From positions 2,170,001-2,234,000 of the forward strand of contig CBDCKA010000002.1 of the NCBI GenBank assembly GCA_965218055.1: a stretch of 64,000 nt of DNA, read 5' to 3'. Of this stretch, positions 8,723 to 18,076 are shown piece after piece. Numbering within the stretch: the first letter of the stretch is position 1; each line of letters opens with the position of its first letter. The notes under the pieces are model-generated. The model did not search any database. It was not told the DNA's origin and saw nothing but the letters and a program-made list of their open reading frames with translations. The position numbers were made by a program, and so were the translations under genes. Source of the DNA: CBDBKE01 sp965218055. GTDB taxonomy: Bacteria > Acidobacteriota > Terriglobia > JAJPHL01 > JAPKYU01.

Positions 8723-9181
8723 ATGAACGGCGCAAGAGCTCACAAGAAGCCGGCCCGGCCGTACCAAAGGCACGGGCTTTGCACGCTCAAACAGGCGGTT
8801 ACCACGCTGGGTAGCAGGGCGATAGACCGCAGAACCTCCCTCGGTAGAGCGCTGGGGCGGTGGCGCGCTGAACTGCTGCAGGACCTTGGCGGCGTGAGCG
8901 CAGTCAGCACACAGGAGCTGGTCATCGTGGACCTGGCCGTCAGAACCAAGCTGATGCTGGACTCGGTGGACACCTGGATTCTGGAAGAGCGCTCCTTGGT
9001 GCACCTGCGGAAGCGGGCCCTGATTCCCGTGGTTCTCCAGCGTCAGCAGATGGCCGACGCGCTGGCGCGGTACATGGGCCAGCTCGGGTTGAAACGTCGG
9101 GAGAAGCAGATTCCCACCCTGGCCCAGTACGTCGGGGAGAAGTACCGGGGGGAAGAGACCAAAACCACGGAGGCAAGATGA
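8723..9181 (+). CDS. Phage-type hypothetical protein upstream of terminase
   Basis: 152 residues from ATG 8723, preceded by a GGGGG-rich ribosome site. A TTG at 8669 would add 18 residues but has no better signal. The protein is basic at the N-terminus, then has long amphipathic helices (ELVIVDLAVRTKLMLDSVDTWILEE), with no membrane segment. I recognise no named family. Its position, overlapping the next small gene by 4 bp (ATGA) and followed by a terminase large subunit, is that of a phage packaging module, where a small-terminase-like role is conceivable but not shown. Confidence 0.55.
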   Translation: MNGARAHKKPARPYQRHGLCTLKQAVTTLGSRAIDRRTSLGRALGRWRAELLQDLGGVSAVSTQELVIVDLAVRTKLMLDSVDTWILEERSLVHLRKRALIPVVLQRQQMADALARYMGQLGLKRREKQIPTLAQYVGEKYRGEETKTTEAR

Positions 9182-9474
9182 AAGGATTCGGGAGCAGGTT
9201 GGAACGGGAGACGATCATCAATTTCAACGACGCGGAAGATACCGCAACGGTATGGACCGCCTCAGCCGTGGTGTACCGCAGACTCAAGAAGCTTGGCTAC
9301 ATGCCGGTCAAGGACAGCAAGCATTCGGCGAAATTCGAGGTTCCCAAGCGGCATATCCGCCTGCCGAAGCAGCCGAGCAAGGCGCGGCAGGCTCAGGGAA
9401 GGGGTGCTTTTGCCCGTTTTGCCCACGCTAGAGGCAGGGTTCAGGCACCTGACAGGGCTGGGGTGGGGGTTTGA
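9178..9474 (+). CDS. Small phage-type hypothetical protein
   Basis: 98 residues, with its start overlapping the upstream stop (ATGA). The segment ETIINFNDAEDTATVWTAS followed by YRRLKKLGYMPVKD and FEVPKRHIRLPK resembles short proteins often found beside terminase genes; no function is known to me. The last 30 residues are rich in Arg, Gly and Ala and may be less constrained. The terminase start (ATG 9476) follows at once. Confidence 0.5.
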   Translation: MKGFGSRLERETIINFNDAEDTATVWTASAVVYRRLKKLGYMPVKDSKHSAKFEVPKRHIRLPKQPSKARQAQGRGAFARFAHARGRVQAPDRAGVGV

Positions 9475-9475
9475 T

Positions 9476-10970
9476 ATGGGCAAGGCCGGGACAACCCAGA
9501 AAACCGCTCATTTGACGCTGCTGGACGCGATGCAGGACGCGGCCCTGTTCGGGCCGTGGTTCCGGGGCAAGACCTGGGACGGCTGGCGGGTCTTCCTGTC
9601 GGCGCTCTTTAGCCTGCCGATGGGTAAGGCGGCGCTGGCTGCTCTACCAACAGCACACGGGCCGCACAGTTGCTCCAGGAAGCCCCCGCAAAGAGGCGTG
9701 GTTGGTGGTGGGTAGGCGTGGTGGGAAGAGCTTGGTAGCGGCGCTTGTGGCGGTGTTCCTGGCCTGCTTCCGCGACTACCGGAAGATCCTGGCCCCGGGC
9801 GAGCGGGGAACCGTCATGGTGATTGCCGCCGACCGGCGCCAGGCGCGGGGTGTCTTTCGTTACATCGCCGGCTTCCTGGATGCGGTGCCGATGCTGGCCC
9901 GGATGGTGGAGAGCCGAACCAAAGAGGTCATTGACTTGACCAACCGGGTGACGATCGAAGTGCACACGGCAAATTTCCGTGCAATCAGGGGTTACACGGT
10001 GATTGCCGCCATCTGCGATGAGATTGCCTTCTGGCGCTCGGAAGAGTCGGCGAATCCCGACACCGAGATCCTGAACGGCCTGCGCCCTGGGATGGCGACG
10101 GTTCCCGAGGCTCTGCTGCTGTGCATCTCTTCGCCTTACGCCCGGCGTGGGGCTTTGTGGGACGCCTATCGGAGACATTACAGCCAGGACGGAGACCCGG
10201 TCCTGGTCTGGCAGGCCAACACTCGCAGCATGAATCCATCGGTTGACGAACAGGTGATCGCAGAAGCCTATGCCCAGGATGAATCAGTGGCAGCGGCAGA
10301 ATACGGCGCTCAGTTCCGGCGCGATATTCAGGACTTCATCCCCCAAGAGGTTCTGGAATCTCTGGTTGTCGAAGGCCGGCGCGGGTTGCCAGCTGTTTCG
10401 GGCTTGCGCTACTTTGCCTTTTGCGACCCATCGGGCGGCAGCCAGGACAGCATGACGCTGGGGATCGCCCACCTTGAGAACGGCCGTTCCCTGCTGGACC
10501 TTGTGCTGGAACGGCGCCCGCCCTTCTCGCCGGAGTCGGTGGTGATGGAGTTTGCCGAAACCCTCAAACAGTACCGCGTCAGCTCGGTGACCGGCGACCG
10601 CTACGGGGGCGAATGGCCCCGGGAGCGTTTCCGGGAGCACGGCATCTCTTACGAACCTGCAGAGAAGACCAAGAGTGAGATCTATGGTGAAGTCTTGCCG
10701 TCACTGAATAGCGGCAAGGTGGAGCTGCTGGACAATGCGCGGCTGCTATCGCATCTGCGGGGGCTGGAGCGGCGCACTTCCCGCAGCGGCCGAGACACGA
10801 TTGACCACAGCCCAGGCGGTCATGACGACGTCGCGAACGCAGCGGCCGGCGCCCTCATGCTGGCGCTGAAGCGCGGGGCGGTGATTATGCGCTGCCCTAC
10901 TGGAGTTAGAAGCGACAGTCCGTCCTGGTTTGATGTGTTTGGAGTTTCGCGGTCGAACTACGATTTCTGA
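9476..10970 (+). pseudogene. Phage terminase large subunit, single-base frameshift
   Basis: The frame from ATG 9476 (MGKAGTTQKTAHLTLLDAMQ...) shifts near 9641-9645. Skipping to the +1 frame restores a continuous protein through YQQHTGRTV to the Walker A-like GRRGGKS and on to the stop at 10970. Two other ORFs are artefacts of this: one ends at 9715, and one starts at GTG 9702 and gives 422 residues. The ATPase motor has an IAAICDEIAFW Walker B-type segment. The C-terminal nuclease part has FCDPSGGSQD, GDRYGGEW and HDDVANAAAG. The total is close to 500 residues, normal for the family. The shift is a one-base indel, so a sequencing error is an alternative to true decay. No portal, head or tail genes follow. 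Confidence 0.75.
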
Positions 10971-11080
10971 CGTGGAAAACATTCCTGCTCTGGCAGCCTT
11001 CGCCGCGCGTGAGCAAGGCTCGGAAGCCGAAATCTGCGGGCATCAACGGCAACATGCGCATCTTCAGGAACAAGAGCCTG

Positions 11081-11192
11081 TTCAGGATAAGTAAACGCTA
11101 ACCGACTAGTCGGGACCTATCTACTCTCAGCTATTAAATGACGCTGCCTCAAGGTAGGCACTTGTCCGGTTAGCCGACTATACGTCCAACTG
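11081..11192 (+). repeat. Dispersed repeat family A, copy 1 (full-length)
   Basis: A non-coding unit running from AGGATAAGTAAAC, through GGGACCTATCTAC and CAGCTATTAAA, to CACTTGTCC...TATACGTCCAACTG. It matches copy 3 (27302-27411) along its length and copies 2, 4 and 5 in part. The 3' end is an imperfect dyad (about 12 of 15 positions). Between the terminase stop (10970) and the IS at 11373 I see no supportable gene. Confidence 0.65.
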
Positions 11193-11368
11193 GAACTGGG
11201 ATTGGCAAGCACTACCCCGTTAGTCAGGACTTATCCGGTGTTCCCGATGACAAGGTGGTATCTCTTGCTCTACGACCTAACCCGCTGCCAAGCCTCGACT
11301 ACGTGCCCACCGCCACAGGACCATTCCCACGATGGCTATTGACCTGCCGGTTTTCTTCGGACCACCGA

Positions 11369-12292
11369 TTACTGGAGAACAGCGCCAGTCGGCATGGTTA
11401 AGTCGCTCTCGTGTTCTTCTTGGTCAGCGTGAGCCGGCATCGCCGGCGAGCGCCCACCGTCATCCGAGCCAGCACGGAGCTGCGCTTTGAACTCGGCTGG
11501 CGTCAGATAGCCAAGGCTCGAGTGCGGTCGCACGTCGTTGTAGTGCCGTCGCCATTGCTCGATCCCCACCTTCGCGTCCACGCGGTTCCGAAACCACTGC
11601 AGGCTCAGATACTCGTCGCGGAACTTCCCGTTGAACGATTCGTCGGTCGCATTCTGCCACGGCTTCCCCGGCTCGATGAGCGCGGTTTCGATCTGCGCCT
11701 GGAGCAGCCACCGGAGAATCGCACCCGCGACAAACTCGGGGCCGTTGTCGGACCGGAGGTAACGTGGGGCTCCGTGGACGCTCACGATCTGCGTGAGCAC
11801 CTCGATAACGCGCCCGGACCGAATGCCGCCGGCCACGTCGATCGCGAGTGACTCGCGGGTCCATTCGTCGACGACGGTGAGGCACTTGAGCGTCTGCCCA
11901 TTCGCGCAGGTGTCGAACACGAAGTCGTACGCCCAGACGTGATTGACCGCAGTGGCGGGCACCGGGCGGGGCCGGTTCAGGGCGACCCGGCGCCGCGGCC
12001 GCCGCCGAGGCACCTGCAACCCCGCCTGGCGCCAGAGGCGATGGGTCCGGTCCGTGCTCATCGTGTGCCCTTCGCGTTTTAGGAAAATCCGAATCCGGCG
12101 ATAGCCGTACCGCGGATACTGCGCCGCCAGACGACGCATCGCGGCCAGCGCCGGGGCATCCCGGTCGACCAGCCGCGACTGGTAGCCCAGCGTGGACCGT
12201 GCGACGGAGAGCAAGGCGCACGCGCGGCGACCCGACAGACCGCGTGCACGTGCATACGCGACCTGCGGCCGGCGCACGCGTGCGCCTACCAT
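11369..12292 (-). CDS. IS3-family transposase OrfB (IS407-like)
   Basis: From ATG 12292, just after the A7 slippery run that joins it to orfA by -1 frameshift. HTH_21-type start (RACALLSVARSTLGYQ, YPRYGYRRIRIFLKREG), then the DDE core: Asp in HVWAYDFVFD, Asp in YLRSDNGPEF and Glu in DESFNGKFRDEYL. The usual ending (YNDVRPHSSLGYLTPAEF) is present, followed by an unusual extension of about 40 residues that reads into the terminal repeat. Sequence is clearly different from the five-copy IS3 element. Confidence 0.85.
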   Translation of the reverse strand: MVGARVRRPQVAYARARGLSGRRACALLSVARSTLGYQSRLVDRDAPALAAMRRLAAQYPRYGYRRIRIFLKREGHTMSTDRTHRLWRQAGLQVPRRRPRRRVALNRPRPVPATAVNHVWAYDFVFDTCANGQTLKCLTVVDEWTRESLAIDVAGGIRSGRVIEVLTQIVSVHGAPRYLRSDNGPEFVAGAILRWLLQAQIETALIEPGKPWQNATDESFNGKFRDEYLSLQWFRNRVDAKVGIEQWRRHYNDVRPHSSLGYLTPAEFKAQLRAGSDDGGRSPAMPAHADQEEHESDLTMPTGAVLQ

Positions 12293-12584
12293 TTTTTTCG
12301 GGTGATCTCCTTGAGCACGTCGATCTCCAGATCTCGATCGGCCACCATCTTTTTCAGCCGGCCGTTCTCCTGCTCGAGCTGCCGCAGCCGCTTCACATCG
12401 GCGGGCTCCAACGTGCCGAAGTGTTTCCGCCAGGCGTAGAGCGTCTGGGCGCTGACGCCGTTCTTTTTGGCCACCTCCGGGACGGGCCGCTGATCGGCCT
12501 CGCGGAGGATCGTCACCATCTGCTCTTCGGTAAACCGGGTCTTCTTCATGGCTCCCTCGTTTCTCCGAGGGCGCCATTCTCTCA
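11373..12584 (-). mobile_element. IS3-family (IS407-like) insertion sequence
   Basis: About 1.2 kb with orfA and orfB on the minus strand. Candidate imperfect inverted ends are TGGAGAACAGCGCCAGTCGG at 11373-11392 and the complement of 12565-12584 (TGAGAGAATGGCGCC...). The right boundary coincides with the stop codon of the kinase gene: the TGA is supplied by the first bases of the element. No target duplication is evident. The left boundary is less certain because the orfB frame runs to a stop at 11369-11371. Confidence 0.75.
12286..12549 (-). CDS. IS3-family OrfA (IS407-like)
   Basis: 87 residues: KKTRFTEEQMVTILREAD, an HTH (VPEVAKKNGVSAQTLYAWRK) and a coiled C-terminal helix (VKRLRQLEQENGRLKKMVAD). 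This is the classic IS407-group OrfA. The A7 tract near its 3' end (12292-12298, as T7 on the plus strand) is the expected site for frameshifting into orfB. Confidence 0.9.
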   Translation of the reverse strand: MKKTRFTEEQMVTILREADQRPVPEVAKKNGVSAQTLYAWRKHFGTLEPADVKRLRQLEQENGRLKKMVADRDLEIDVLKEITRKKW

Positions 12585-14726
12585 GGCTTCAGCTGGTCCG
12601 GAAATCGCCAGGCAGGTCACTATGGCCAAGAAACTTATGAGGGCGCTCCAAAATGTAAGATTCCAGAGAACAGACGGATCGAGCCCAACAACCTCCTCGA
12701 AACGTTTCTGGACGATGACTACAAACCCGGTACTCCCAACTGGTGCGAATCCAGCAATCCAACGCCCCTCGTATTCCTCGACTGCCGACGAGACGGGGTC
12801 TCTGTAATCACCATCCGGGGTTAGGACTAAATTGGGATCAGGCAGGCCAAGTTCTTTGGCATGAACCCGCTTGACTTGGCGGGCAATCGTACTCCCATCA
12901 GGAAATTCAACTGCGAGAACGCCACGCCGATAAGCGGGGTGAAAGAGAACAACATACTTGCCTATATGACTTCGCGGATCGAGTCTTGGACTATCAAGGT
13001 CTTTCGGCGCGATAAGCGCCCAGACGCGACTAGGGTCGGTCACATGGACAAGGCCCATCGTTGCATCAGTAGTCACTGAAGTGGCGATGACGCCACGGAA
13101 TTTCTCTTGGTCGTCCCAGATCGGCGCTGAAATTGCGAACTTATAAAGATCGTCACTCTTGCCACGGTAAACCCGAGAGATGTGGACCGATCTTATGCTT
13201 CTCTGGCCCATATGCCTCTTTGCACCTTGGAAATAGTCCCGCCAATTGAAACTGTCCTCAATGAGATCATCAACATCGGGTTGCCCGGGGCGCACACGTG
13301 CCACCATGACCCCATCTGCCCTCATGACAAAGCAGCTCGTGAAAGGGCTAGGCCGACCACTACAAATCTCTCCGAGATACTGCCGCAAACCATCTCGGTC
13401 GTCTTTCGCCAGAAGACCGGCCAGTCTGCTGTCGGCGGTGGCTAGCCCAACGCTCCGGCTCAAATCCCGTAACTGCAAGACTGCGCTTGTGGCCAAATCT
13501 GTTGCGGCGTAGGTGTTGTTTTGGAGAGCTGCCTTCACCTGTGCCTCCTTACGGGCCTTGGCGACGAAGAGAGCCATGGCGACAGCGAGCATTGAGATAA
13601 CAGCTATCGTCCCGACCAGACTTGTCACGGCTGGATTTCGCTGGCACCAGCGAATGAAACGCTCACGCTGGCTCCAGGGTCGTGCCGTGGTCTCCTCGCC
13701 GGTCCGATAGCGAGCGAGGTCTGCTGCGAGCGCATCAGCGGAACCATAGCGTTGATCTTTGTCCTTACTGAGGCACTTCAGACAGATAGCTTCGAGGTTG
13801 CCATCTACGTTCGGATTCAGTGTGCTTGGAGGGCGGGGAATTTCGTCCCGCACAAGCCTCAGGGTCTCCCGGATCGTCTCACCTCGAAAAGGCGGCCTGC
13901 CCGTAAGCAGTGTATACAATATTGCCCCAAGCCCGTACACGTCGCTCGCGGTCGTAATTTCCTTTCCCTCGGCCCTTTCAGGAGACATATAGCTGGCCGT
14001 GCCTTCAACTGCACCCGATACCGAAGGAACCGTATCCTCTCCCAAGCGCTTGGCCAAGCCGAAGTCAGTGACATGTGGCTTACCTTCCTCGTCCAGCAGG
14101 ATGTTGGCAGGCTTCAGGTCATTGTGCATGACGCGTCTTTGATGAGCATGGTGCACTGCTTGGGCCACCGTCTCCACCAAGCTGGCAGCATCTCGAGGCC
14201 GATCGGCGAATTCCAGCAGCCGGTCATTCAGGGACTTTCCCTCGATCAGTTCCATGACGAAGTAAGGGCGCCCCTGATGTTCTCCGGTTTCATGCACAGT
14301 AACGATATTCGGATGCTTCAGCCTCGCCATGCTCTGTGTTTCGGTGCGAAATCGTCCAAGGTCGCCCGTAGTAGTCAGATGGGGTGAGACCAACTTCAAA
14401 GCGACCCACAGATCAAGATTGGCGTGATATGCCTTGTAAACAACACCCATTCCGCCGTGTCCGATATACTCGATCTGGCTGAACTCCGAATCCCCATCTT
14501 CGAAGTCCGGGAGGAAAAGGGGTATGTCGTCAATGATCCATGCTGGTTCCTTCAGGAACTCTTGGAATTCGGCCTCTTGAGCGTCGCCCAGCAACTGTGC
14601 CACCTCTTCCCGTAATGTTGGGTCGTGTGCCAACGCATTATCGAGATATCTGGCACGGTCGCTAGGCTCTTGATCAAGCACTGCCGAGAACGCTGCGTTT
14701 ATTTGCTCCCATCGTTCAGGTGTCAT
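12582..14726 (-). CDS. Receptor-type Ser/Thr protein kinase with Cache-like sensor, 3' end cut by IS
   Basis: 714 residues from ATG 14726, which overlaps the sigma-factor stop (ATGA). The N-terminal segment (MTPERWEQINAAFSAVL) is usual for acidobacterial PknB-like kinases. Kinase domain about 84-345: glycine loop GHGGMGVVYKA, Lys111, HND at 201-203 in place of HRD, DFG at 221-223, and SPE in the activation segment. A membrane span at about 368-389 is followed by a predicted extracellular double-Cache-like domain (about 395-690) and a second span at the end. The stop codon is made by the first three bases of the adjacent IS, so a short C-terminal tail may be lost. Asn for Arg in the HRD motif suggests a non-RD kinase; catalytic Asp is kept. 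Confidence 0.85.
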   Translation of the reverse strand: MTPERWEQINAAFSAVLDQEPSDRARYLDNALAHDPTLREEVAQLLGDAQEAEFQEFLKEPAWIIDDIPLFLPDFEDGDSEFSQIEYIGHGGMGVVYKAYHANLDLWVALKLVSPHLTTTGDLGRFRTETQSMARLKHPNIVTVHETGEHQGRPYFVMELIEGKSLNDRLLEFADRPRDAASLVETVAQAVHHAHQRRVMHNDLKPANILLDEEGKPHVTDFGLAKRLGEDTVPSVSGAVEGTASYMSPERAEGKEITTASDVYGLGAILYTLLTGRPPFRGETIRETLRLVRDEIPRPPSTLNPNVDGNLEAICLKCLSKDKDQRYGSADALAADLARYRTGEETTARPWSQRERFIRWCQRNPAVTSLVGTIAVISMLAVAMALFVAKARKEAQVKAALQNNTYAATDLATSAVLQLRDLSRSVGLATADSRLAGLLAKDDRDGLRQYLGEICSGRPSPFTSCFVMRADGVMVARVRPGQPDVDDLIEDSFNWRDYFQGAKRHMGQRSIRSVHISRVYRGKSDDLYKFAISAPIWDDQEKFRGVIATSVTTDATMGLVHVTDPSRVWALIAPKDLDSPRLDPRSHIGKYVVLFHPAYRRGVLAVEFPDGSTIARQVKRVHAKELGLPDPNLVLTPDGDYRDPVSSAVEEYEGRWIAGFAPVGSTGFVVIVQKRFEEVVGLDPSVLWNLTFWSALISFLAIVTCLAISGPAEA

Positions 14727-15295
14727 TTTCCTTGTCCCTTCACGCGTGCGTAGAGCCAGGCCCTGGCGGCCTGCCAATCTTTCTCTACCGTGGCTGTGCT
14801 AACACCTAGGCAAGTCGCGATTTCATTCCATTGTAGGCCCCCAAAAAACCGTAACGTGACCACTTCCCACTGCCGGCCGTGGATTTGCCTGAACTCTTCT
14901 AAAGCATGGTCGAGGTCCAACATGTCCACCCGATACGTGCTTTGCACCGTGTCCAAGATTCCATCCAGAAGCGGGACACGTTTCCCTTGGGGACGCACTT
15001 TAGTTTTGCGCGCATAATCGGTCAACACTTGTCGCATTGCATTCGCGGCTGCCCCGAAAAAGTAAGCCCGATTGGGAGCTTGGAGCGGCTTACCCACAAA
15101 CAGTTTGAAATAGGCTTCGTGAACGAGTGCGGTGGGTTGCAAAGTGTGATTGCTTCGCTCCCTGGGCATCAGGGCGCCACCAATCTTGCGAAGTTTGTCG
15201 TACACAAGACCGATGAGTTTTTCCTTGGCAGCCTCGCTTCCCGCAGCGATCTCCCCGAGAAGTATTGTTAATTCTTCTTGTGGTTCTTCCACCAT
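14723..15295 (-). CDS. ECF RNA polymerase sigma factor, acidobacterial SigB/TIGR02999-like
   Basis: 190 residues. Region 2 is visible in ELTILLGEIAAGSEAAKEKL...LVYDKL and HTLQPTALVHEAYFKLF; region 4 in WEVVTLRFFGGLQWNEIATCLGVSTATVEKDW. This is the pattern of the ECF subfamily common in Acidobacteria and Planctomycetes, which typically sits beside receptor Ser/Thr kinases, as here. It overlaps the kinase start by 4 bp, implying translational coupling, so the kinase is a plausible regulator of the sigma factor. No anti-sigma gene is seen. The 286 bp upstream to the band-7 gene hold no gene that I can support. Confidence 0.85.
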   Translation of the reverse strand: MVEEPQEELTILLGEIAAGSEAAKEKLIGLVYDKLRKIGGALMPRERSNHTLQPTALVHEAYFKLFVGKPLQAPNRAYFFGAAANAMRQVLTDYARKTKVRPQGKRVPLLDGILDTVQSTYRVDMLDLDHALEEFRQIHGRQWEVVTLRFFGGLQWNEIATCLGVSTATVEKDWQAARAWLYARVKGQGK

Positions 15296-15581
15296 GGACG
15301 CTGCTATGCCCGGAAAGCTGAACCGAACTGTGTTAATCAGGGCTCTTGTCGCATCTTTCCACCTTGTTTCTAAGTTCTATCTGTTTCCCCATAGACAAAT
15401 TCCGCGACCCGATTCATTGCTGCTGTAAGCATCCGAAGCTGGCTCACTTTAAAAGATGCGATTGTGGGTATTCTCCTCCCCTCGGACTAAGGAGGTCAAT
15501 GCAAACGGGAGCTTTGCTTCTGGTGTCCGATCGAACCTGAATATCCGTATTGTCTTGCTCCCCCTGCCAGTGCGATATCGA

Positions 15582-16961
15582 TTACCGTCCACCTCCGGTC
15601 TTACCTTTCGGGACGGAGAGATCCAGTCCCATCTGGCCGGCAACGAGAAGCTGCATCATTCGGGAAAATTCACTGGTGGCCTTATCCGTATCTCCAGCAC
15701 CATTCCCTCCCATCACAAGGTTCGGGACCTGGCGCTTGGCATACGCGTTCGCCCAGAGCTTCTGCGCTTGCACATAAGCCTCCAGCTTTTGTTTCAGAGA
15801 CCCGTCGGCTCGCATGATTAACCGCTTTCGTTCGGCCTCGCCCTGCCCGAGCAGAATTTCCTGCTGCTTCCTTTCTCCCGCCGCTTTCCGATCCAATTTT
15901 GCGACGTCTAGTCGTTGCGCTGCCTCAACGATGGCTCTGGTCTTGTCCAATTCCGCAACGTCCAGTCGCTGCTCTGCCTGGACGACGGCCCGGATTTTCT
16001 TCTGCTCTTCTTCATATTTCTCCCGGGCGACATTCGCTTTACCTTCCGCCTGGGCCATCAGGGCCTCCTGTTCGGCCTGTAGTGCCTTGGCTCGGGCAGT
16101 AGCGACAGCCATCATGGCTTCCTGTTGAGTCCCGATCTGGGCCCGCACCTTTTCGGTATAGTCAAAAAGCTTCACCTCGAAGTTGGCCAACGTGATCCCA
16201 AGTCCTTCCAGTGGATTGCGCTGATATACGGGATTACCACTGTCGTCCCTCTTGACGATTTTGAAAGTCTTGGTGACTTCCTGACCGGAAACAGGATCGA
16301 CTACCTTCCTTGTTTCTTCCTCCGTCTCGTAGAGTCCGTTCTGAATCTGATCCCATGTCCAGAAAACGAAGTCAGCGCGTTTTTCCGAGTAGGATTCCCG
16401 AGCCGACATCAAGTTGGCAGTGAGTCGAAGTGCATTGCGGACAACTGGGAGCACGAGTTTCTGCTCCAGATCTTTGTGATCCTTATAGCCGTATCTGGTC
16501 ACCAGATCGATCGCTGCTTGTTCAGAAGACGGCAGAATAATCCGCAAGGTACCCGATACATCAGAGAGTGAACCGTCGTTAAATCGCACCTCGATGCTGT
16601 TGTCAGCTTTGTCTCCGCCCTCGATGTCTTTTGTGAAGAAGAAAGTCTCGGCTTTCGGCCATGTGACGATGTCACTGAAGACCCGGACTCACATCCCTGG
16701 TTCCATCTTTGCGCGCATGGTGCCCGAGACGACCATCTGCCTGACCTGGTATGTTCCCTTTTTAACTGTCGCAACCAGCATCCCGCTCAATACAACAGTG
16801 GCTACTAAGATCACGACCAAGTAGATCAATCTTCCGAATCGAGTCAATGTGGAGAGCGCCTGAAAGCCTCCTTTGGCAAACTTAAGGGCTTCAATCCCCA
16901 CACTGGCAATCTTCTTCGGTCCCAATCCTCTGCCGCTACCTCCACTCAGGTCGTCAAACAT
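15582..16961 (-). pseudogene. SPFH/band-7 domain membrane protein interrupted by in-frame TGA
   Basis: Two open segments in the same frame (16689-16961 and 15582-16688) join into one 459-codon gene with a TGA at 16689-16691. A strong Shine-Dalgarno AAAGGAGG precedes the ATG at 16961. Part 1: a short cytoplasmic part, one membrane span (LIYLVVILVATVVLSGML) and the start of the band-7 domain. Part 2: DIVTWPKAETFFFT, the SPFH core, then a long Glu/Ala/Lys-rich helix (about residues 290-400 of the joined protein) as in flotillin-like proteins. The stop lies where an aromatic residue would fit (PGM-stop-VRVFSD), so TGG to TGA is the simplest cause. Likely inactivated; readthrough or sequencing error is possible. 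Confidence 0.75.
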
Positions 16962-16977
16962 TGAATTTACCTCCTTT

Positions 16978-17085
16978 CTACGGCTCCATGCGAAGAATCA
17001 CAGCTAAACCCGTAATGAGATCTCTGTTTTTCCAAGCCGCCCGTAACTTACAGAAAGGCAGCACGTTGGAAGGAGTGAAGTCCAT
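16978..17085 (-). CDS. Possible 35-residue small protein upstream of band-7 gene
   Basis: The ORF MDFTPSNVLPFCKLRAAW... ends at a TAG 16 bp before the band-7 ATG. It has its own strong AAAGGAGG ribosome site spaced about 5 bases from the ATG. No family is recognised. Its position suggests a leader peptide or small partner co-translated with the band-7 protein. Support is the ribosome site and the close spacing only. Confidence 0.35.
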   Translation of the reverse strand: MDFTPSNVLPFCKLRAAWKNRDLITGLAVILRMEP

Positions 17086-17257
17086 ACGGCCTCCTTTGTT
17101 GAAATCGCCTTATCGGGGATAGCGGACTAGCTTTACGGATTTCGGGCTGGGTCTGCGCATGTAGTGTTGAAGCCGCACATTAGTTGGCAGAAGCTGAATC
17201 GTAGGAGGCCGCCGGTGCAGGAGAACCAAACAGACGATTCCCGTAGGAGATATCGAA

Positions 17258-17800
17258 ATGATGAACGGAGACGTTAATTTCCTCTATTTCATTCCAGTTG
17301 TTATGGTCGCAGCCTGGGTTGCCCGGAGGCTCCTCTTTCGGCGTTGTGATCGGACCCTGTATCTACCAGTGCCGCCAATCCCTGCCAACCCAGACCCTTA
17401 TGAGGTTGCATATCTGGCGAATGGCTCAGACATGGTTGCGGAAGTCATGATCGTCAGCTTGACTCAGCGGGGTTATTTGCGGAGCGGTTGTGGGTCCATC
17501 CTGACCGCTTCCAATTATGCTGGCAAAGACCTTTCGCCTGCGGAGAGCGAATTGATCCATTGGTTCGCAGAACCCCGGGAAGGGTATGCGGTGTTCTGGT
17601 CGGGAACACCCAAACGCTTGATGAAGCCGCACTTCTACGGGTATCACAAGAACTTGCAGGGTGCCGGCCTCCTGATACCTCAAGCTGTGAAGGACACAGG
17701 AAATGTACTTTGGATAGTGAGTTCGGCAGTCATTGCGCTGCTGGCGCTGTTTGCAACTTGCCCTGGACTGGGTAATTTAGACACTGAGGTTGGGAATTAA
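17258..17800 (+). pseudogene. TIGR04222-like membrane protein truncated by IS copy 2
   Basis: From ATG 17258, with AGGAG upstream. The protein has an N-terminal span (FLYFIPVVMVAAWVA), a cytoplasmic segment PDPYEVAYLANGSDMVAEVMIVSLTQRGYL typical of TIGR04222-type membrane proteins, and a second span (LWIVSSAVIALLALFA). At 17759 the frame enters the IS and ends 13 codons later (CPGLGNLDTEVGN), the same tail as on the SIS fragment. About 167 native residues remain. Function of the family is unknown. The remainder is not found beyond the IS. Confidence 0.6.
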
Positions 17801-17815
17801 CTACCCTGGTGTCAT

Positions 17816-18076
17816 ATGAACAAAAAACATCATCGTATTGCAGCTGACGTAAAAGCCGATATCCTACGCCGCGTCAAGGAAGAAGGCATCTCGGTGGCCC
17901 AGGCCGCCAAGGATCACGGTATTTCTGAAGGGAGCATCTATGGTTGGATGGTAAAAGGAGCAACCGGTGCCCCGTCCTGGGCGGAGTTCTCCCGACTTCA
18001 GAAGCAGAACAGAGAACTCCTGGAACTCGTGGGCGAGATCACGCTCAAGCTCTCCATGACTCAAAAAAACAATTGA
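17816..18076 (+). CDS. IS3-family OrfA, IS copy 2
   Basis: Identical to OrfA of copies 3, 4 and 5; it differs from copy 1 only at residue 24 (Gly here). The HTH and the frameshift heptamer are intact. Confidence 0.9.
   Translation: MNKKHHRIAADVKADILRRVKEEGISVAQAAKDHGISEGSIYGWMVKGATGAPSWAEFSRLQKQNRELLELVGEITLKLSMTQKNN

Noticed and set aside
10971..11095. Short plus-strand frames after the terminase stop as a portal-protein start
   Set aside because: Two frames are open for about 40 codons, but neither shows portal motifs and both end at repeat A.
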